The notes under the pieces were generated by a model. The model was not told where the DNA came from. It did no database searches and saw only the letters and a list, made by a program, of their open reading frames with translations. A stretch of 56,675 nucleotides of DNA from JAFGBM01 sp964610155 (GTDB lineage Bacteria; Actinomycetota; Actinomycetes; Actinomycetales; Demequinaceae): the NCBI GenBank assembly GCA_964610155.1, contig CAZSUY010000012.1:1-56675 (forward strand). Direction: 5' to 3'. A program made the position numbers and the translations under genes. Shown in pieces: positions 51,496 through 56,675 of this stretch (positions are counted from its first letter, which is position 1; the number at the start of each line of letters is the position of its first letter).

Positions 51496-53676
51496 ATGAC
51501 CATGGCACTGAAGACCTGGCTCCGACCTGTTGCGTTTGTCTCGCTTGCCTTCGTATGGCTGGTGATCGGAGGGGGCCTTGGTGGATCATCGATCCCCAAG
51601 CTTTCCGAGGAGCAGGAGTTCGATCAGTCCGCATTCCTTCCTCAGAAGGCGGAGTCGACTGAGGCCGATGCAGAACGTGCCGTCTTCGATCCGGCGACCT
51701 CCTTCCCCGCGATCCTCCTCCTCGACGGCATCACGAGTGATGAGCAGGTTGACCAGTTGAACGGTTTCACGCAGGCGGTGCTCGAGGAGCCCCTCGCCGA
51801 GGGCGGCCCGACGATCGGCGACCTCGCCCTGAGCGCACCGGTCGTGATGCTCAGCACCGACGGGGAGGCGGCCGTCGCCATCGTCGAATTCGATTTCGAG
51901 CGCATTCTTGACACCGTCGACGGCGAATTTGCCGCCAGCCTCATCGCGCAGAAGATACGGGCGGACTGGGACGCCACGGGCATCGAGGGGGACTTCTACC
52001 TCACGGGCGGGGTCGGCGTCTTCGGCGACCTCATCGGCGCGTTCGGGGGGATCGACAGCCTGCTCATCCTCGTCGCGCTCGCCGTCGTCCTCGTTATCCT
52101 CCTACTCGTCTACCGAAGCCCGGTGCTCCCGTTTTTCGTCCTGTCGACGGCGGTCGTCGGGCTGGGGACGGCGACGCTCGCGGTGCTTGGCATGGCGCGA
52201 ACCGGGTTGATCGATCTTAATGGTCAAAGCCAGGGGATCATGTTTATCCTCGTCGTGGGGGCGACGACCGACTACTCACTATTGCTCGTCTCCCGGTATC
52301 GCGAGGAACTGCGGCGATACGCAAGCCCCTACGACGCGATGAAGCGCGCCTGGCGACGATCGCTCGCCCCGATTACGGCGTCGGCCGTTACCGTCATGCT
52401 AGCCCTGCTCACCTTGCTCTTTTCTAATCTCACATCCAACCAGGCGCTCGGTCCGGTCGCGGCCATGGGCATCGCCAGCGCCTACATCACTACGTTGACG
52501 TTCCTTCCAGCGATCCTCCTGCTCGGGGGTTTGCGCGCACGGTGGGCATTCTGGCCGAAGAAGCCGACGTTCCACCCCGAGGAGGTCGGGCACGTCGACA
52601 CGCTCAAGGCGATTGAGAAGCACGCTGGGTTGTGGGGCAAGGTCTCCCGTGGTGTCGCGACCCACCCGAGGCGCATATGGATCGGTGCGCTCGTCGGCCT
52701 GGGGGTATTCGCGATGTTTCTCCCGACATTCAAGGCGAGCGGCGTGGGCGACTCCGACCAGGTGCTCGGCAACGTCGAGTCGATTACAGGGCTGGAGGTC
52801 TTGACGCAGCACTTCGACGCTGGAACGACCTCTCCCATAGAGATTCAGGCTGACGAGGCTCTTGCGGCCGAGGTGGTTGCCGCCGCCCTCGGCGTTGACG
52901 GCGTCAGTTCGGCGTATGTCCTGACCCCGCTCATCGTCGCCGGGATGCCGCCAGCGCTAGCCTCAGACACCCCGATCGTCATCGACGGTCGCGTGGCGAT
53001 CGATGCCGTCACGACCGTCGCGGCGAGCTCGAACGAGGCAAAGGGCATCGTCGAGGACCTGCGGGTGGCCGTACACTCCGTCGACCCCTCGGCCCTCGTC
53101 GGAGGGGACGCCGCGGTCGCGCTCGACGTCAACAAGACGACGGACCGGGACATCACGGTGATCATCCCTCTCGTCCTCCTCGTCATCCTTCTCGTCTTGG
53201 TCGTACTCCTCAGGGCGATTGTCGCGCCGCTCGTGATCGTCGGGGCAAACGTGCTGTCGTTCGCGGCGACCCTCGGGCTCTCGGCGCTCGTCTTCAACCA
53301 CCTGTTCCACTTCCCGGGGGCAGACTCGGCGGTGCCGCTCTTCGCCTTCGTCTTCCTTGTCGCGCTGGGGGTCGACTACTCGATCTTCCTCATGTCGAGA
53401 GCTCGCGAGGAGACGCTCCAGCGAGGCACACGCGAGGGGATTCGGAGGGCACTCGCCGTCACCGGTGGCGTCATCACGTCAGCGGGGATCGTGCTCGCAG
53501 CGACATTCGGTTCGCTCATCGTCCTGCCGTTGCTGTTCCTCGTGCAGATGGCCTTCATCGTCGCGGCGGGAGTGCTCATAGATACTCTCGTCGTGCGAAC
53601 ACTCCTGCTTCCGGGACTCATCTACGACATCGATCGGGTTGCGTGGTGGCCGTGGCACAAGAAGATCAAGGTCTAG
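51496..53676 (+). CDS. MMPL-family RND transporter
   Basis: A 726-residue RND-superfamily protein. It begins with a membrane helix (RPVAFVSLAFVWLVIGGG), an extracellular domain to ~residue 165, a block of about five helices, a second extracellular domain and another five-helix block. The two MMPL Asp-Tyr pairs for proton relay appear in GATTDYSLLLVSRYREEL and ALGVDYSIFLMSRAREET. Relatives export lipids or other hydrophobic compounds. The ATG at 51496 (ATG ACC ATG) is chosen because GAGGCA precedes it; the longer frame from 51442 overlaps lipB. Confidence 0.92.
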   Translation: MTMALKTWLRPVAFVSLAFVWLVIGGGLGGSSIPKLSEEQEFDQSAFLPQKAESTEADAERAVFDPATSFPAILLLDGITSDEQVDQLNGFTQAVLEEPLAEGGPTIGDLALSAPVVMLSTDGEAAVAIVEFDFERILDTVDGEFAASLIAQKIRADWDATGIEGDFYLTGGVGVFGDLIGAFGGIDSLLILVALAVVLVILLLVYRSPVLPFFVLSTAVVGLGTATLAVLGMARTGLIDLNGQSQGIMFILVVGATTDYSLLLVSRYREELRRYASPYDAMKRAWRRSLAPITASAVTVMLALLTLLFSNLTSNQALGPVAAMGIASAYITTLTFLPAILLLGGLRARWAFWPKKPTFHPEEVGHVDTLKAIEKHAGLWGKVSRGVATHPRRIWIGALVGLGVFAMFLPTFKASGVGDSDQVLGNVESITGLEVLTQHFDAGTTSPIEIQADEALAAEVVAAALGVDGVSSAYVLTPLIVAGMPPALASDTPIVIDGRVAIDAVTTVAASSNEAKGIVEDLRVAVHSVDPSALVGGDAAVALDVNKTTDRDITVIIPLVLLVILLVLVVLLRAIVAPLVIVGANVLSFAATLGLSALVFNHLFHFPGADSAVPLFAFVFLVALGVDYSIFLMSRAREETLQRGTREGIRRALAVTGGVITSAGIVLAATFGSLIVLPLLFLVQMAFIVAAGVLIDTLVVRTLLLPGLIYDIDRVAWWPWHKKIKV

Positions 53677-53747
53677 CTAGAGCACTCCCGCCCGACTTTC
53701 GCTGTGGATAACTCCCGCGACGAGTAGGTTGCTGGTTTCCTGGGCGC

Positions 53748-54656
53748 ATGAGCGTTTCCTTCGTGACCCAGGTCAGCGAAACGGTCACGCGTGTGGTGGG
53801 GCGTGGTCTCTCCGACCTGGTGGATGCCGCCAACCGATTGACTGCCCTCCAGGCGCTCCAGCATCCCGGGGTGTGCGTCCCGGAGGGGATAGGGCTAGAC
53901 GCGGATGGAGCAGTCGTAGCGACAATGCTCCGCGTTCGGGGCGAGGATGCCTCGGTTGTCGTCCGCCTGAAGGGCGGACTCAGTGCGGGGGAGTGCGTCG
54001 CCATTGGTATCAATGTGGCCGAGGCTCTTGCAGCCATGCATGCTTCCGGCCTGGCGCACGGGGATGTATCACCCTCAAACATCGTGGTGTCTCCTACGGG
54101 GGCGGTCCTTGTGGACGTCCTCTCCGGGGCGCTGGCGGGTGAGCGAGGAACCGTCGGGTTCGCCTCCCCCGAGCGTGCGCGGGGTGCCACCCCGGCCGGG
54201 GATGTCTACTCCCTCGGCCGAGTCCTCGAGGCCCTTGTAGGAGACGATGCACGGGAAAGGATGGCGGCATGGGTCGAACCCCTATGCCGTCCGGATCCAT
54301 TGGAGAGGCCGTCCGCCGAGGTCGCGGCTCGGGCACTTAGGGGGTGTGCCGAGCCTACGCCGGTGTCTATTCCGATGGTCTCGGTCGCGGCTGCGGTGAG
54401 GGCCCGTGCCGTCGAACCAGAAGGGACAACCGTGCGGCTTCCAAGTGGCCGTTCTTGGAGGGTGCGACGGACGTTGCTCGCCTCGGCTCGTTGGTGTGGT
54501 TTTGCCGTCGTCGGCCTTCTCGCGCTGATGCTGGTTATTCGATTGGTGCCTACCGCGCAGCCCATCGCGGATCGCCTGGCCTCGGGGGATCCTAGGTCTG
54601 AGAGTCTCGATGTCGAGGTCGTCTCAAGTGAGACCCTCTTCACTGAGGGGGATTGA
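53748..54656 (+). CDS. Kinase-like membrane protein (probable pseudokinase)
   Basis: A 302-residue protein with the C-lobe of a Ser/Thr kinase: AGECVAIGINVAEALAAMHA, catalytic-loop-like HGDVSPSNIVV (Asp106, Asn111), then DVL at 123-125 where kinases have DFG, an ASPERA APE-like motif (139-144), GDVYSLGRVLEAL and DPLERPSA. The N-lobe is short; no glycine loop or VAIK lysine is visible. One membrane helix at about 250-266 is followed by a short extracellular tail. It may be a catalytically dead sensor or have relaxed activity. Context (MMPL before, TIGR01777 after) gives no clear partner. Confidence 0.7.
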   Translation: MSVSFVTQVSETVTRVVGRGLSDLVDAANRLTALQALQHPGVCVPEGIGLDADGAVVATMLRVRGEDASVVVRLKGGLSAGECVAIGINVAEALAAMHASGLAHGDVSPSNIVVSPTGAVLVDVLSGALAGERGTVGFASPERARGATPAGDVYSLGRVLEALVGDDARERMAAWVEPLCRPDPLERPSAEVAARALRGCAEPTPVSIPMVSVAAAVRARAVEPEGTTVRLPSGRSWRVRRTLLASARWCGFAVVGLLALMLVIRLVPTAQPIADRLASGDPRSESLDVEVVSSETLFTEGD

Positions 54657-54748
54657 GCGACGGTGCGGGTGTCGTATCAGATTCTGGGACACGTCGTTTG
54701 GGATGGTGGCGAACGCACCCGCCCGAGCCTGTGATCATGTCAAGGCCT

Positions 54749-55645
54749 CTAGGACCGTTTGGCCTCCGAGATGATCCACTCCGCGGCCGAAGTGATGTCG
54801 GGGTGATCCCACTCGAACCCCAGGCGGGTCAGGACACCCGGGACCCCCCTTTGAGAACCGAGAAGGTCGCTAACGGCGGGCCCGATAGCCAGTTTGAAGA
54901 CCTGCCCCGGCACGGGGAAAATCCCCTGACGTCCGGCGGCCCGTGCAAGGGCCAATATTAGGTCGCGACTCAGGGTTGGGGTAGGGGTCACGAGGTTGAC
55001 GGGACCGAAGTGACCGCTCGAGATGAGAGCAAGGATGGCGTTGACGGCGTCGGGGAGGGTGATCCAGGAAAGGAAGTTGTCACCAGGCCCCAGGCTTCGA
55101 AGCAACCGCAGGCGAATGAGGGGAAGGATGCGGGCAACGATCCCTGCGGTGGGGGAGAGGACGAGTCCCGTGCGGAGCCACTGCACGCGCACGCCAGCGG
55201 CCACCGCGGCGGCCGTCGCATCCTCCCATTGAATCGTGATCGACGCCAACAGGCTTGCCCCCGGCTCCGACCTCTCGGGGAGCAGCTCATCCCCCCGCAC
55301 TCCGTAGTACCCCATCGCGGAGGCTTGTATCAGTCGGCCCCCGCCGCGCTCCGCGAGCGTCCGAGAGATCAGGCGCGTGGTCGAGACCCGCGAGTCCAGC
55401 ACGGTGGCTGCGTATGCACGGGTCAGGCGGTGATCTCCGATCGAGGCGCCCGCAAGATTGATCACCAGGTCGGCCGACATCACCAGGTCTCGGTCGACGA
55501 CACCGTTCGGAGGATCCCAGGTCGACTCGGCATCAGAATGCGCAGGGCGACGAACCAGACGGACAATCTCGTGTCCATTGTCCTCGAGAGTGCGAAGAAG
55601 CGCGGTGCCGACGAGACCGCTGCATCCCGCCGCCACGACCCGCAC
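54749..55645 (-). CDS. TIGR01777-family epimerase-like protein
   Basis: A 298-residue NAD-binding SDR-like protein with N-terminal VVAAGCSGLVGTALLRTLED, LINLAGASIGDHRLTRAYAA, LIQASAMGYYGVRGDELL (with the YYG that replaces the YxxxK), WLRTGLVLSPTAGI and a C-terminal DUF1731 segment (LGSQRGVPGVLTRLGFEWDH). Substrate unknown. It starts two bases after the stop of the E2 gene, so both belong to one leftward unit. Confidence 0.9.
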   Translation of the reverse strand: MRVVAAGCSGLVGTALLRTLEDNGHEIVRLVRRPAHSDAESTWDPPNGVVDRDLVMSADLVINLAGASIGDHRLTRAYAATVLDSRVSTTRLISRTLAERGGGRLIQASAMGYYGVRGDELLPERSEPGASLLASITIQWEDATAAAVAAGVRVQWLRTGLVLSPTAGIVARILPLIRLRLLRSLGPGDNFLSWITLPDAVNAILALISSGHFGPVNLVTPTPTLSRDLILALARAAGRQGIFPVPGQVFKLAIGPAVSDLLGSQRGVPGVLTRLGFEWDHPDITSAAEWIISEAKRS

Positions 55646-55647
55646 GG

Positions 55648-56675
55648 TTACTGACCGACTTCAGCCTCGAACGCCCCAGCCGCGATCCGCGACTTCACTG
55701 CCGTGAGGAATCGCGCGGCATCCGCGCCGTCGACAATGCGGTGATCGTAGGAAAGGGACATGAAGCACATGGGGTGGATGGCGATGACCTCGCCGCCATC
55801 AGGGCCTTTTCTGACGACCGGCTTCTTGGCAATCACCCCTGTTCCGAGGATCGCGGCCTGGGGCGACGGGACGATGGGGGTGTCGAATGCGGCACCGACG
55901 GAGCCGGTGTTCGTCACGGTGAACGTTCCACCGGCGAGGTCGTCGGGGGTGAGTTGATTCGCGCGGGCTCGTTCTGCGAGATCGGCGATTGCCTTGGCAT
56001 GCTCGGTGAGGGACTTCGAGTCGGCGTCCTTGATGACCGGGACGATCAGGCCCTTATCCGTATCGATGGCGATTCCGAGATTGACGGTTCCGTGGTAGAT
56101 GAGGTTCTCCCCATCGAGGGAAGCGTTCAGTACTGCGTGGGTCCTAAGGATTTCAGAGACGGCTGTCGTGAAGAAGGGCAAGAAGGTGAGCTTCACTCCC
56201 TCTCTTGCCTGAAAGGCATCCTTGGCCTGAGCACGGAGGGCCCATACACGACTCAAATCGACCTCGACGACCGTGGTCAGCTGAGCCATGCCGTGAAGGG
56301 ACTCCATCATGCGGTCGGCGATGATCGAGCGGTGACTGGACATCTTGACCGTGGTTCCTCGGAGGGTCGAGGCCTCGCCGCTTTCCATCGATACCGCTTT
56401 GGTCGGAGCTAGGGGGGACGCCGGGGAGGAGGCTGGGACCGGGGTCGCGGCGAGCACATCCTCCTTGGTGATGCGGCCACCGATGCCCGTGCCGACGATC
56501 GAATCGAGACCCACGCCACGATCGGCCGCGAGGTTGCGGACGAGGGGGGTGACGTAGGTTCCCCCGGAGGCCCCCATGGAGGCAGGAGTCTGGGGCGGAA
56601 TCGAGACGGGTGCGGGGGTCGGGGTCGGCGCGGGTGCGGGGGTCGGCGCGGGTGCGGGGGTCGGCGCGGGTGCGG
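55648..56675 (-). CDS. 2-oxoacid dehydrogenase E2 (dihydrolipoyl acyltransferase), partial
   Basis: The 3' part of an E2 gene that runs off the window edge. From its open end: an Ala-Pro-Thr linker (APAPTPAPAPT repeated), the peripheral-subunit-binding domain (YVTPLVRNLAADRGVGLDSI, GTGIGGRITKEDVLAA) and the acyltransferase domain to a standard end (SLSYDHRIVDGADAARFLTA, with the catalytic His and Asp). It fits either the pyruvate or the 2-oxoglutarate complex; actinobacterial homologues of both are close. The N-terminal lipoyl domain(s) are outside the window. Position beside lipA/lipB fits a shared lipoate pathway. Confidence 0.92.
   Translation of the reverse strand, partial: APAPTPAPAPTPAPAPTPTPAPVSIPPQTPASMGASGGTYVTPLVRNLAADRGVGLDSIVGTGIGGRITKEDVLAATPVPASSPASPLAPTKAVSMESGEASTLRGTTVKMSSHRSIIADRMMESLHGMAQLTTVVEVDLSRVWALRAQAKDAFQAREGVKLTFLPFFTTAVSEILRTHAVLNASLDGENLIYHGTVNLGIAIDTDKGLIVPVIKDADSKSLTEHAKAIADLAERARANQLTPDDLAGGTFTVTNTGSVGAAFDTPIVPSPQAAILGTGVIAKKPVVRKGPDGGEVIAIHPMCFMSLSYDHRIVDGADAARFLTAVKSRIAAGAFEAEVGQ
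56610..56675 (-). repeat. Ala-Pro-Thr linker repeat in the E2 gene
   Basis: An 18-bp unit, GGTCGGCGCGGGTGCGGG with small variations, is tandemly repeated about three times up to the window edge. It encodes the flexible APAPTP-type swing-arm linker of E2. Such repeats expand and contract easily. Confidence 0.8.

Noticed and set aside
53701..53712. GTGGATAAC-like sequence as a DnaA box or replication origin
   Set aside because: Single site without a cluster or dnaA/dnaN/gyr context.
54653..54961. A 102-codon plus-strand frame after the kinase-like gene
   Set aside because: Mostly antisense to the TIGR01777 gene, with no motif and no convincing ribosome site.

Overview
The window looks like a chromosomal segment of a high-GC Gram-positive bacterium (Actinomycetota). 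The main reasons are a homodimeric-type pyruvate dehydrogenase E1 (aceE), a DUF3052 plus AhpE-type peroxiredoxin pair beside it, a polyphosphate glucokinase next to map, two glutamine synthetases flanking glnE, a DUF4191 gene beside lipA-lipB, many GTG starts and four-base ATGA/GTGA gene overlaps. A GlnR-type box sits upstream of glnA1. I cannot assign a genus from the sequence alone.

Layout. Positions 1-4.8 kb are a scrambled accessory region: a pRiA4b ORF-3-like protein, a DUF4143 AAA ATPase behind three 23-bp tandem repeats, a truncated GNAT gene joined to a decayed 3' part of a second aceE, and a tiny further aceE-like scrap. Positions 4.8-12.8 kb form a sugar module: a CUT2-type ABC transporter (binding protein, ATPase, permease; minus strand), a LacI-family regulator, and galT-galK-galE (plus strand). 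A frameshifted hypothetical gene and intact aceE follow. After DUF3052-ahpE comes a graveyard (17.7-17.95 kb) with the DNA-binding end of a second LacI regulator and what looks like the tail of a sugar permease, then the araB-araD-araA operon. Similar 16-bp LacI-type operators lie before the ABC operon, between lacI and galT, and before araB, so the arabinose and galactose units probably form one regulon.

Positions 22-29.4 kb are conserved actinobacterial housekeeping: a membrane protein, tRNA-Val, a potassium channel, a DUF2927 lipoprotein, Nif3, a zinc-ribbon protein, RNase H, a histidine phosphatase, and a beta-propeller lipoprotein. RNase P RNA (rnpB) follows. The last 20-32 bases of rnpB recur twice downstream (31.66 and 33.36 kb). 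Between and around the copies are a phage-like CxC zinc protein, an LCP-family transferase, small membrane proteins, the 3' remnant of a ROK-kinase gene and a DUF1015 gene.

Positions 33.4-41.9 kb hold an alpha/beta-hydrolase membrane protein, ppgK-map, a small SPOR-like protein, a thioredoxin-fold protein, a TetR regulator with two perfect operators, and nadE-panB. Positions 41.9-49 kb are the nitrogen cluster glnA2-glnE and glnA1, with a strong hairpin between convergent units. Positions 49-56.7 kb carry DUF4191, lipA-lipB (lipoylation), an MMPL transporter, a divergent kinase-like membrane protein, a TIGR01777 epimerase-like protein and the 3' part of a 2-oxoacid dehydrogenase E2 gene, which is a substrate of LipA/LipB. 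All function calls come from reading motifs by eye; no database search was run.
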